Assembly (NCBI GenBank): GCA_963522145.1
Contig: CAUQXI010000015.1
Span: 1-64,000, forward strand
Length of the DNA stretch: 64,000 nt
Direction: 5' to 3'
From: Mesorhizobium_B sp963522145
GTDB taxonomy: Bacteria > Pseudomonadota > Alphaproteobacteria > Rhizobiales > Rhizobiaceae
Translations under genes and position numbers: made by a program
Shown: positions 17,696-26,145 of the stretch, piece by piece
Numbering within the stretch: the first letter of the stretch is position 1
How the letters are laid out: every line of letters begins with the position of its first letter
Notes under the pieces: generated by a model
What the model saw: only the letters and a program-made list of their open reading frames with translations
Databases searched by the model: none
What the model was told of the DNA's origin: nothing

Positions 17696-19027
17696 ATGCT
17701 CGACATCAAGTGGATCCGCGAAAACCCCGAAGCGCTGGTCGACGCGCTGATCCGGCGCGGGGCGTCGGACGCATCGGCCCGCTCGACGCTTGATGAACTT
17801 GTTGCCCGCGATGAAGCGCGGCGCACTCACCTCCATCGGCTGCAGGAGGCACAGGAGCGGCGCAACGCCGCTTCGCGCGAGATCGGCAATGCGATGCGCG
17901 CCGGAGACAGTTCGCGTGCCGAAGCGCTGAAGAGCGAAGTCGGCGAGATCAAGTCCTTCATCCAGAACGGTGAGGCGGAAGAACGCCGTCTCGACACCGA
18001 TTTCCGGGACGCGCTCGCGGTGCTGCCCAATCTTCCGCACGACGATGTGCCGGTCGGCTCCGATGAGAGCGGCAATGTCGAGGTGCGGCAGTGGGGAGAT
18101 CGGCCCTCGCACCCCTTCAAGCCGCAAGAGCATTGGGAGCTGGGGGAGGGGCTTGGCCTGATGGAGTTCGAGCGCGCCGCAAAGCTTTCCGGTGCGCGCT
18201 TCACAGTTCTGATGGGGCTGCTAGCGCGCCTGGAGCGTGCGCTCGGGCAATTCATGCTCGACCTTCACACGACCGAGCACGACTATACGGAAGTGCAGCC
18301 GCCGCTTCTGGTGCGCGACGAGGCGCTGTTCGGGACGGGCAACCTTCCGAAATTCGAGGAAGACCTGTTCTTCGTGCCTCATGCAGGCAGCCGGCTCGGC
18401 CTCATTCCCACGGCGGAAGTGCCGCTCACGAACCTTGTGCGCGAAGAGATCGTTCCCTTAAGCTCTCTTCCCCTGCGCATGACCGCGCTGACGCCATGCT
18501 TCCGCTCTGAAGCGGGCTCGGCGGGGCGCGACACGCGCGGGATGCTGCGGCAGCATCAGTTCAACAAGGTGGAGCTGGTTTCGATCACCGATGCGGAAGG
18601 CTCGATCGCCGAGCATGAACGGATGACGGCTTGCGCGGAAGAGGTGTTGAAGCGTCTGCGATTGCCGTTCCGCACCGTGATGCTGTGCACGGGCGACATG
18701 GGCTTTGGCGCCCGCAAGACCTATGACATCGAGGTCTGGCTGCCGGGCCAGCAGGCCTATCGAGAAATCTCGTCCTGCTCGGTCTGCGGCGATTTCCAGG
18801 CACGGCGGATGGATGCGCGCTATCGACCGGAAGGCGAGAAGTCGACGCGCTTCGTTCATACGCTCAACGGCTCGGGCGTGGCGGTCGGACGCGCGCTGAT
18901 CGCCGTGATGGAAAACTATCAGGATGCCAGCGGCGGCATAACCATTCCTGAAGTCCTGCGGCCTTACATGGGCGGGCTCGAACAGATCGAGAGGCGACGC
19001 GACGTTGCGCATTCTGCTGACCAATGA
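17696..19027 (+). CDS. serS: serine--tRNA ligase
   Basis: 443-aa class II synthetase. The start MLDIKWIRENPEAL at 17696 matches the family N-terminus; an open frame extending upstream into tatC lacks support. The N-terminal long coiled coil (residues about 30-105) contacts the tRNA-Ser extra arm. Class II motif 2 is seen in FRSEAGSAGRDTRG and motif 3 in GSGVAVGRALIAVMENYQ. Its 3' end overlaps the surE start by 23 bases. Confidence 0.97.
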   Translation: MLDIKWIRENPEALVDALIRRGASDASARSTLDELVARDEARRTHLHRLQEAQERRNAASREIGNAMRAGDSSRAEALKSEVGEIKSFIQNGEAEERRLDTDFRDALAVLPNLPHDDVPVGSDESGNVEVRQWGDRPSHPFKPQEHWELGEGLGLMEFERAAKLSGARFTVLMGLLARLERALGQFMLDLHTTEHDYTEVQPPLLVRDEALFGTGNLPKFEEDLFFVPHAGSRLGLIPTAEVPLTNLVREEIVPLSSLPLRMTALTPCFRSEAGSAGRDTRGMLRQHQFNKVELVSITDAEGSIAEHERMTACAEEVLKRLRLPFRTVMLCTGDMGFGARKTYDIEVWLPGQQAYREISSCSVCGDFQARRMDARYRPEGEKSTRFVHTLNGSGVAVGRALIAVMENYQDASGGITIPEVLRPYMGGLEQIERRRDVAHSADQ

Positions 19028-19763
19028 CGACGGCATCCATGCCGAAGGCCTGAAATCGCTCGAACGCATTGCACGCACGGTTTCCGACGACGTATGGGTC
19101 GTTGCACCAGAGACCGATCAGTCAGGATTCTCGCATTCGCTGTCCATCTCGGAGCCGCTGCGTCTGCGCAAGGTCGGCGACAAGCACTTCGCCGTGCGCG
19201 GAACGCCTACGGACTGCGTGATCATGGGCGTTCGCCACCTGATGGACGAGCCGCCGACGCTGATCCTGTCCGGGGTGAATTCCGGTTCCAACGTGGCGGA
19301 CGATGTGAGCTATTCCGGCACGGTGGCCGGTGCCATCGAGGGGACAATGCTCGGCATCCGCTCGATCGCGTTCAGCCAAGCATACCGGTTCGAGGACGAT
19401 CAGCGCGTCGTTCCTTATGAGACGTGCGAAAGGCTTGGACCGCCTTTGCTTCGGCGCCTGCTCGATGCGACGTGGGATGCGGGAATTCTTCTCAACGTGA
19501 ACTTTCCCAACTGTGCGCCTGATGATGTCCGGGGCACGTCGGTTACGGCTCAGGGCAAGCTTGCCTATAATCTCGAGGTGGAGGAGCGCCGCGACGGGCG
19601 CAACTTCCCGTATTACTGGTTGCGCTTCAATCGCGGCCAGCAGGAAACCTTGGAGGGAAGCGATCTTCACGCCCTTCGCCACAACTATGTTTCCGTGACG
19701 CCGCTTCATCTCGACATGACCGCGCACGCCGTGCGCGATCGGCTCGCAAAGGCCTTGGCGTGA
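19005..19763 (+). CDS. surE: 5'/3'-nucleotidase SurE
   Basis: 252-aa metal-dependent nucleotidase and exopolyphosphatase linked to stationary-phase survival. The N-terminal ILLTNDDGIHAEGL with its metal-binding Asp-Asp, the GTPTDCV block and the SGVNSGSNVADDVSYSGTVA loop are diagnostic. The start is TTG at 19005, with GAGAGG about 10 bases upstream, inside the serS 3' end. It overlaps pcm by four bases. Confidence 0.96.
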   Translation: MRILLTNDDGIHAEGLKSLERIARTVSDDVWVVAPETDQSGFSHSLSISEPLRLRKVGDKHFAVRGTPTDCVIMGVRHLMDEPPTLILSGVNSGSNVADDVSYSGTVAGAIEGTMLGIRSIAFSQAYRFEDDQRVVPYETCERLGPPLLRRLLDATWDAGILLNVNFPNCAPDDVRGTSVTAQGKLAYNLEVEERRDGRNFPYYWLRFNRGQQETLEGSDLHALRHNYVSVTPLHLDMTAHAVRDRLAKALA

Positions 19764-20416
19764 TCGATGCCTCCGCCGACAGGGAGGGCTTTGCCGCCTT
19801 CCTACTGCGGCTGCGTGCCTCCGGCATCACGCCGAAGAACCTGATTGCGGCTTTCGAGTCCCTGCCGCGTCGCGCCTTTCTTGCCACGCAATATGCACCT
19901 GTGGCGTGGACGGAGCGCATGCTGCCGATCGATTGCGGAGAAGCGATCGAAGGCGTGGATCTTCAGGCCATGGCCATCGCACAGCTTGCGATAGAGCCGG
20001 GCCACCGCGTGCTGGAGATCGGGACAGGCACCGGTTACACGGCTGCCGTCATTTCGAGGCTGGCAGGGCGCGTGCTTTCCGTCGAACGCTGGAGGCGTCT
20101 CGCCGAAGCGGCGCGGCGGCGGCTTGAGACATTTGAGATATCCAACGTTCACGTACAGCATTCCGACGGCTCGGTCGGCGCGGCGTTCGGGGAGGGACCG
20201 TTCGACCGTATCGTGGTGTGGAGCGCGTTCGAAACGATGCCGCGCGCCTTTGTGGATCAACTTGCGACGCATGGCGTGATGGTGCTGCCGATCGGCCCTT
20301 CTGACGGACCGCAGATGCTTACACGGCTGTCCAAGGTGGGAAGCCGCTTTGACAGGGTGGATCTCTGCAGCGTTCGGCTACAGCCGATCCTGAAGGGAGT
20401 CGCAGCCGTTCTCTAG
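19760..20416 (+). CDS. pcm: protein-L-isoaspartate O-methyltransferase
   Basis: 218-aa SAM-dependent methyltransferase that repairs isoaspartyl damage in proteins. The SAM-binding motif I is VLEIGTGTGYTAAV, preceded by the family sequence MLPIDCGEAIEGVDLQAMAIAQ (the first part is the substrate loop). It starts with GTG, overlapping the surE stop by four bases. SurE and Pcm are a classic stationary-phase pair; in E. coli the next genes are nlpD and rpoS, and here an NlpD-like gene also follows. Confidence 0.93.
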   Translation: MIDASADREGFAAFLLRLRASGITPKNLIAAFESLPRRAFLATQYAPVAWTERMLPIDCGEAIEGVDLQAMAIAQLAIEPGHRVLEIGTGTGYTAAVISRLAGRVLSVERWRRLAEAARRRLETFEISNVHVQHSDGSVGAAFGEGPFDRIVVWSAFETMPRAFVDQLATHGVMVLPIGPSDGPQMLTRLSKVGSRFDRVDLCSVRLQPILKGVAAVL

Positions 20417-20478
20417 GGGGCTTCTGCCCTTATAAAAAATCCTCGCCTGATCCGCATTGGCTTAACTGCGAAGTAAGA

Positions 20479-20492
20479 TTAACGAGCTTTAA
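20479..20492. promoter_or_regulatory. possible CtrA-like half-site pair upstream of the NlpD-like gene
   Basis: TTAA-N6-TTAA lies 34 bases before the start codon of the lipoprotein gene. The accepted CtrA consensus is TTAA-N7-TTAA, so the spacing is off by one. This is only a suggestion. Confidence 0.2.
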
Positions 20493-20525
20493 TCCAGCCC
20501 ATCATCGGTGTGGTGGGTTGGCGTC

Positions 20526-21725
20526 ATGACGTTCAGTGTGTTGCAGAAAAACGGGCATGCCTTGGCGCGGGGTGCGGCGCTTCTGCTGATATGCAGCGCG
20601 GCTGCCGGATGCAGCACCAGCGCGGAGCGATTTGGCGTCGACGGCATGTTCACGGCCTCGACGCCTTCCGCAACCTCAACCGCGGCCTCAAACAACCAGT
20701 CGGTCTCGTCGCTACCGGCTGCTCCGTCGGGCGCGGTTTCGCGCTCCGCCATGGAGCCGGTGAGCAGCTCGCCTGTGACCCGCGGCAGCCTGTCTCCCGT
20801 CTCTGCCGCTCCGGTTCGCAGCACATCTCTCGACGCCGCTTCGGGCCAATCGTCCGAGAGGCCGGCCAGACGCACTGAAATCTCGGCGGATAAATCAGCC
20901 ATGGGCGTCAAGCCGTTGGGCGAGCCGAAGCGCGACGCGCTTGCCACGAAGCAGCCGGCAAAGACCGCCAACGAACAGGTAGCGATGCTGCCCTCCGCGA
21001 CAAAGATGCGTGACGGAAGCAAGTCGGTCAAAGGCGTTTATACCGTGGAAAGCGGCGACACGCTCAACAAGGTGGCCCAGCGCAACGGCGTCAGCGCGGC
21101 CGACCTCAAGGCTGCCAACAATCTCGGCGACAAGCCAATCAGGGTAGGGCAGGTGCTCGTTCTGCCCAAGGCCGGGAAGACCGCCGCCGGCGTTTCTACG
21201 CCGCCTGCACCCGCTGCGAAGCAGACTGCCGAAGCTCCCAAGGCTGTTGCCGCCGAGAAGCCTCAGGTTGCGTCATACACGCCGCCGCAGAAGCCTACCG
21301 CGTCTGTTCAGGACGTGGACAAGGATGATGCTGCCGCCCCCAGCGGATCGGGCATCGGCAAGATGCGCTGGCCGGTGCGTGGACGCGTGGTCCAGAACTA
21401 CGGCTCGTCCGGCGGCAAGGCGAGCGACGGCATCGACATCGCGGTGCCGGAAGGCACGCCGGTCAAGGCTGCCGAGAATGGCGTCGTGATCTATGCCGGT
21501 GACGGGCTCAAGGAGTTCGGCAACACCGTGCTGGTGCGCCACGAAAACGGGTTGGTCACGGTCTACGGCCATGCCAGCGCGCTGAAAGTGGCGCGCGGCC
21601 AGAAGGTGACGCGGGGTCAGGAGATCGCGGTGTCCGGCATGAGCGGGACGACCGACTCGCCGAAGCTTCACTTCGAGGTGCGCAAGAACTCCGCGCCGGT
21701 GAACCCGTCGACCTTCCTTGAGTGA
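20526..21725 (+). CDS. NlpD-type LysM/LytM lipoprotein with degenerate peptidase site
   Basis: 399-aa predicted lipoprotein (lipobox SAAAGC, Cys29). Order: signal, a long Ser/Ala-rich linker, a LysM domain at about 169-218 (YTVESGDTLNKVAQRNGV ... VGQVLVLPK), a second linker, and an M23/LytM domain at about 280-395. The zinc-site HxxxD reads SDGID (His replaced by Ser) and HxH reads KLH (first His replaced by Lys). Two metal ligands are therefore lost, as in E. coli NlpD, so it is predicted to activate an amidase rather than cut peptidoglycan. The order surE-pcm-nlpD supports this. It abuts the convergent DUF815 gene with no spacer. Confidence 0.85.
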   Translation: MTFSVLQKNGHALARGAALLLICSAAAGCSTSAERFGVDGMFTASTPSATSTAASNNQSVSSLPAAPSGAVSRSAMEPVSSSPVTRGSLSPVSAAPVRSTSLDAASGQSSERPARRTEISADKSAMGVKPLGEPKRDALATKQPAKTANEQVAMLPSATKMRDGSKSVKGVYTVESGDTLNKVAQRNGVSAADLKAANNLGDKPIRVGQVLVLPKAGKTAAGVSTPPAPAAKQTAEAPKAVAAEKPQVASYTPPQKPTASVQDVDKDDAAAPSGSGIGKMRWPVRGRVVQNYGSSGGKASDGIDIAVPEGTPVKAAENGVVIYAGDGLKEFGNTVLVRHENGLVTVYGHASALKVARGQKVTRGQEIAVSGMSGTTDSPKLHFEVRKNSAPVNPSTFLE

Positions 21726-22613
21726 TCAATCGCGGAGCGGCTTGCCGAGCCGCCCTGCGAGATCCTGGATGAACTGCCATGCGACGCGGCCGGAGCGTGC
21801 TCCCCGCGTCGTCGCCCATTCCAGGGCGTCGCGCCTAAGTTCATCCGGGCCGACTGCGAGGCCGTGGTAGGCCGCATAGGCATCCACCATTTCCAGATAG
21901 TCGTCCTGGCTGCACTTGTGGAAGCCGAGCCACAGCCCGAAGCGGTCGGACAGCGACACCTTCTCTTCCACTGCCTCACCGGGGTTGATCGCGGTCGAGC
22001 GCTCATTGTCGATCATGTCGCGCGGAAGCAGGTGGCGGCGATTGGACGTGGCATAGAAGACAACGTTCTCAGGCCGTCCTTCCACGCCACCCTCCAGTGC
22101 TGCCTTGAGCGACTTGTAGGAGGTGTCGTCATGGTCAAACGACAGGTCGTCGCAGAACAGGATGAAGCGGTGGGCCGCCTCGCGGATCAGTCCCATGAGG
22201 CGCGGGAGCGTGTCGATGTCCTCGCGGTGGATCTCGATCAGCTTGATGACAGGACCGTCCGACAGTTCGTCGCGCGCAGCCTTGTGCACGGCTTTGACGA
22301 GCGAAGACTTGCCCATGCCGCGGGCGCCCCAAAGCAGCACATTATTGGCAGGCAGGCCGCTCGCGAAACGCCTTGTGTTGTCGAGCAGGATGTCGCGCAC
22401 GTGTGACACGCCGCGGATCAGATCGAGGTCGACGCGGTTCACGCGCCGGATGGGCATGAGCCGGCTGGTTTCGGCATCCCAGACGAAGCAGTCGGCCGCA
22501 GCGAAGTCCGGCGGCACGGGCATGGTAGGCGACGCGCGTTCGAGTGCTGCTGCGATGCGCTCGAGGCGTTCGAGGATCAGATCGGTCGGCTGAGGGTGCT
22601 GGGCATCAAGCAT
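21726..22613 (-). CDS. DUF815-family AAA-type ATPase
   Basis: 295-aa protein with a P-loop (Walker A GARGMGKSSL), a Walker B-like FILFCDDLSF and a sensor-like ATSNRRHLLPR, matching DUF815, a family of AAA ATPases of unknown function. An N-terminal segment of about 45 residues precedes the ATPase. The start has AGGGGAA upstream. It is the only minus-strand gene between the surE-pcm-nlpD and yajC-secDF blocks. Function is not established, and no partner gene is apparent. Confidence 0.85.
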   Translation of the reverse strand: MLDAQHPQPTDLILERLERIAAALERASPTMPVPPDFAAADCFVWDAETSRLMPIRRVNRVDLDLIRGVSHVRDILLDNTRRFASGLPANNVLLWGARGMGKSSLVKAVHKAARDELSDGPVIKLIEIHREDIDTLPRLMGLIREAAHRFILFCDDLSFDHDDTSYKSLKAALEGGVEGRPENVVFYATSNRRHLLPRDMIDNERSTAINPGEAVEEKVSLSDRFGLWLGFHKCSQDDYLEMVDAYAAYHGLAVGPDELRRDALEWATTRGARSGRVAWQFIQDLAGRLGKPLRD

Positions 22614-22762
22614 GAGGTTCCCCTAGCAAGAGTGCCGTGCGGTGGAAAGGCTGGCTTCCCAAGGTTGCAATGGAAGCATGACCGACTATAGTCCGCCACT
22701 TTCGCGGGGCGTGCCGGATGGGCAGGCCCGTGCGACCTTCCCATCCTTCAGGAGCTTGCCGC

Positions 22763-23098
22763 ATGTTCGTGACGCCCGCCTTTGCACAAACCACGGGCGC
22801 AACCCCGGACGTCCTGATCTCCGTGCTGCCGTTCGTGCTGATTTTCGTGGTCATGTATTTCCTGATCATCCGCCCGCAGCGCACGCAGCTCAAGAAGCGC
22901 GGCGAGATGCTTGCTTCCGTCCGTCGCGGGGACACGGTGGTGACCGGAGGCGGCCTGATCGGCAAGGTGACGAAAGTCATCAACGATGCCGAACTTGAGA
23001 TCGATCTTGGAGGCATGAAAGTCACCGCGCTGCGCTCGACGATCGCCGAGGTGCGAGTGAAGGGTGAGCCGGTGGCGAACCAGAACGCCCAAAAATAA
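22763..23098 (+). CDS. yajC: preprotein translocase subunit YajC
   Basis: 111-aa accessory subunit of the Sec holotranslocon. One transmembrane helix (VLPFVLIFVVMYFLIIRP) is followed by the family hallmark RPQRTQLKKR and a small basic cytoplasmic domain. The ATG at 22763 has AGGAG eight bases upstream. It sits 79 bases ahead of secDF, with which it forms the conserved yajC-secDF unit. Confidence 0.95.
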   Translation: MFVTPAFAQTTGATPDVLISVLPFVLIFVVMYFLIIRPQRTQLKKRGEMLASVRRGDTVVTGGGLIGKVTKVINDAELEIDLGGMKVTALRSTIAEVRVKGEPVANQNAQK

Positions 23099-23177
23099 TC
23101 GCATTCCGGGCCAACTGCCCGCCTTAACACTGTTCGGGCCGACGCGTCCGGATGTCCGGGCCACGGAACCACACCAC

Positions 23178-25739
23178 ATGCTGTATTTTTCGCGCTGGAA
23201 GACGATCGGCATCTGGGCGGTCGTCGGGCTCGGCATCCTGCTTTCCCTTCCGAACCTGTTCTCCGAGCGTACGCTTGCCGCATTGCCGAGCTGGATGCCG
23301 AAGAAGCAGATGGTGTTGGGCCTCGACCTCCAGGGCGGCTCGCACATCCTGCTGGCTCTGGACCGGCAGGATTTGATCAACGAGCGCCTGCAGACCACGC
23401 GCGACGACATCCGCACGCTGCTGCGCGACGCGAAGATCGGCTATACCGGCCTGTCGGGCACCGGCCGTTCGGTGCAGGTGCGCATCCGCGACGCCGCCCA
23501 GGTGGAAGCGGCCAAGACGGCGCTCGCCTCCCTGACCCAGCCTGTTTCCGCGGGACTGTTCGGTTCGGGCAACGTCACGGAAGCTGAGCTGGATGAGCCG
23601 GAGCCCGGCCTGCTGCGCTTCACCTTGACGGATCCGGGTATCGAATATCGGGTCGGCACGGCTGTGTCCCAATCGATCGAGGTGGTGAGCCGCCGTGTCA
23701 ACGAACTCGGCACGACCGAGCCGGTCATCCAGCGCCAAGGCGTGGACCGCATCCTCGTGCAGGTTCCCGGTTTGCAAGATCCGCAGCGGCTGAAGGAAAT
23801 CCTCGGCCAGACGGCAAAGCTGACCTTCCAAATGGTGGACCAGTCGGTTCCCGTGCAGGAGGCCATCAACGGCCGCCCGCCGGCAGGCTCGACCGTGATG
23901 TACTCGACGGATGATCCGCCGATCCCCTATCTCATCGAAAACCGCGTGATCGTCTCAGGCGAGAACCTCGTCGATGCGCAGGCGAGCTTCGACCAGCAAA
24001 CCAGTGAAGCGATCGTGTCCTTCCGCTTCGACGGCAAGGGTGCAGCCCGCTTCGGGCAGGCGACGGCGCAAAACATCGGTAGGCCGTTCGCCATCGTGCT
24101 CGACAACCAGGTGATTTCCGCGCCGGTCATCCGTTCTGCGATCCCCGGGGGCACCGGACAAATCTCCGGCAACTTCACCGCACAATCGGCCAATGATCTC
24201 GCAGTGCTGCTGCGCGCTGGCGCGCTGCCGGCGGACCTGACCATCGTGGAAGAGCGCACGGTTGGTCCCAGCCTCGGTGCCGACTCCATTTCTGCCGGCC
24301 AGTTCGCTTCGCTGATCGCGGGCATTCTGGTGGTAGGGTTCATGGTGCTCGCCTACGGAACGCTCGGCATCATTGCCAATATCGCGCTTGCAGCGAATGT
24401 GGCGTTGATCCTCGCCCTTTTGACCTTGCTGGGCGCCACCCTGACGATGCCCGGCATCGCGGGTATCGTTCTTACCGTCGGCATGGCGGTGGATTCCAAC
24501 GTCATCATCTATGAGCGCGTGCGTGAGGAGCGGCGATGGGGTCGCTCGCTGGTGCAATCCCTTGACTCCGGCTTTGCGCGAGCGCTGGCGACGATCGTGG
24601 ATGCCAATTTCACCACCTTCATCGCGGCGGTGATCCTGTTCTATCTCGGCTCCGGGCCAGTACGCGGGTTCGCGGTGACGCTCGCGATCGGCATTGTGAC
24701 GACTGTGTTTACCGCCTTCACGCTGACGCGGTGGCTCGTTTCCATTTGGCTGCGCCGGGCCAAGCCGCGTGAGCTCCCTCGAGGCATCCTCAACCTCGTT
24801 CCGGCGGACACCAAGTTTTCTTTCATGTCGTGGCGCCGATATGCATTCACGCTTTCAGCCGCTCTGTCGATCGCAGCCTGCGTGCTCTTCCTTGCCATAG
24901 ACATGAATTTCGGCATCGACTTCCGTGGCGGCACGAGCATCGAGATTCAGGCGAAGAGCGAGGCGGCGGATTCAGGCGTTGTGCGCGAGCAGCTTAGCGA
25001 CCTCAACATCGGCGATGTGCAGGTGCAGGAGTTTGGATCGCCGCGCGATCTTCTTATCCGCATCGAAGGCCAGAATGCCGGAGACAATGCCGAGCAGAGC
25101 GTGGTCGAGAAGGTGCGGCTGTCGCTGCAGGACGACTACGAGTTCCGTCGCGTAGAATCGGTCGGGCCTACTGTGTCGTCCGAACTCGCCTGGTACGGCA
25201 CCATGGGCGTGCTCGCGTCTCTTGCGGCGATGCTGGTCTATATTTGGTTCCGCTTCGAATGGCAGTTCGGCGTGGGCGCGGTGATCGCGACCGTTCACGA
25301 CGTGACCCTGATGATCGGCCTTTACGTGGTGTCGGGACTTGAGTTCAACCTGACAAGCATCGCGGCGATCCTGACGATTGTCGGTTACTCGATCAATGAT
25401 ACGGTTGTGGTCTATGACCGTGTCCGCGAGAATCTTCGTAAATACAAGAAGATGCCCATCGAGGAGTTGCTCGATCTCTCGATGAACCAGACCTTGTCCC
25501 GCACCGTTCTGACGGGTGTGACGACGCTGCTCGCGCTGGTCTCGCTCTACCTGTTCGGCGGGGAGGTTATCCGCTCCTTCACATTTGCGATGATCTTCGG
25601 CATTCTGGTCGGCACCTATTCGTCGATCTTCGTGGCGGGGCCTTTGCTGATCCTGTTCCGGTTGCGTGCGCCGGCGGCTGACGCCAAGGAGGATGCGGGC
25701 CGCCCGCTTCCTCCGGCTGCCGCGCCGTCGAATGCCTGA
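23178..25739 (+). CDS. secDF: protein translocase SecDF, fused
   Basis: 853-aa fusion of SecD and SecF, the proton-driven factor that pulls secreted proteins out of SecYEG. The SecD half runs to about residue 520, with VLGLDLQGGSHILL near the N-terminus, a large periplasmic P1 domain and VGMAVDSNVIIYERVREE. The SecF half begins near NLVPADTKFSFMSWRR and carries NFGIDFRGGTSIEI and YSINDTVVVYDRVREN. Around twelve membrane helices are expected. The start MLYFSRWKT at 23178 fits the family; the frame is open upstream into yajC. The next two genes follow closely on the same strand. Confidence 0.97.
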   Translation: MLYFSRWKTIGIWAVVGLGILLSLPNLFSERTLAALPSWMPKKQMVLGLDLQGGSHILLALDRQDLINERLQTTRDDIRTLLRDAKIGYTGLSGTGRSVQVRIRDAAQVEAAKTALASLTQPVSAGLFGSGNVTEAELDEPEPGLLRFTLTDPGIEYRVGTAVSQSIEVVSRRVNELGTTEPVIQRQGVDRILVQVPGLQDPQRLKEILGQTAKLTFQMVDQSVPVQEAINGRPPAGSTVMYSTDDPPIPYLIENRVIVSGENLVDAQASFDQQTSEAIVSFRFDGKGAARFGQATAQNIGRPFAIVLDNQVISAPVIRSAIPGGTGQISGNFTAQSANDLAVLLRAGALPADLTIVEERTVGPSLGADSISAGQFASLIAGILVVGFMVLAYGTLGIIANIALAANVALILALLTLLGATLTMPGIAGIVLTVGMAVDSNVIIYERVREERRWGRSLVQSLDSGFARALATIVDANFTTFIAAVILFYLGSGPVRGFAVTLAIGIVTTVFTAFTLTRWLVSIWLRRAKPRELPRGILNLVPADTKFSFMSWRRYAFTLSAALSIAACVLFLAIDMNFGIDFRGGTSIEIQAKSEAADSGVVREQLSDLNIGDVQVQEFGSPRDLLIRIEGQNAGDNAEQSVVEKVRLSLQDDYEFRRVESVGPTVSSELAWYGTMGVLASLAAMLVYIWFRFEWQFGVGAVIATVHDVTLMIGLYVVSGLEFNLTSIAAILTIVGYSINDTVVVYDRVRENLRKYKKMPIEELLDLSMNQTLSRTVLTGVTTLLALVSLYLFGGEVIRSFTFAMIFGILVGTYSSIFVAGPLLILFRLRAPAADAKEDAGRPLPPAAAPSNA

Positions 25740-25755
25740 AGAGGCGTTCTGAAGG

Positions 25756-26145
25756 ATGTCGCAACCGATCGTGCTTCGGGATGCGCATTATCCCGGACGC
25801 TCGCCAATCGAGGCCTACGGCAATGGCGGCTTCCGGTTCGCCGGCATGTCCCATCGCGGCTCTATACTGTGCCTTCCTTCGGGCATCTACGGCTGGGAGC
25901 CAGGTGATCCGCTTGCACTGGTCGCCGAGGATTTCGCCAGGATGCTGGTGGAACACGATGCGGTCGAGGTGCTGCTGATCGGTATGGGCCGGGAGATCCG
26001 GCGCATACCCTCTGGCCTGAGAGAGGTGTTCCGCTCCAGGAACATCTCGGCGGACGCCATGTCCACCGGCGCGGCCGTCCGCACCTTCAACGTTCTGCTG
26101 GCGGAAGACCGCGCGGTCGCTGCGGCCATGATTGCCGTCGACTGA
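25756..26145 (+). CDS. Mth938-like (DUF498, NDUFAF3-related) protein
   Basis: 129-aa soluble protein of the Mth938-like/DUF498 fold. Diagnostic features are YGNGGFRFAGMSHRGSILCL and the LLIGMGREIRRIP and ISADAMSTGAAVRTFNVLLAE segments. Human NDUFAF3, a complex I assembly factor, belongs to the same family. The bacterial role is unproven. It lies 16 bases after secDF and overlaps the next gene by 14 bases, so all three are likely one transcript. Confidence 0.85.
   Translation: MSQPIVLRDAHYPGRSPIEAYGNGGFRFAGMSHRGSILCLPSGIYGWEPGDPLALVAEDFARMLVEHDAVEVLLIGMGREIRRIPSGLREVFRSRNISADAMSTGAAVRTFNVLLAEDRAVAAAMIAVD

Noticed and set aside
20417..20450. Intrinsic terminator after pcm
   Set aside because: A short GGGC/GCCC hairpin is followed by A residues, not Ts, on the coding strand.
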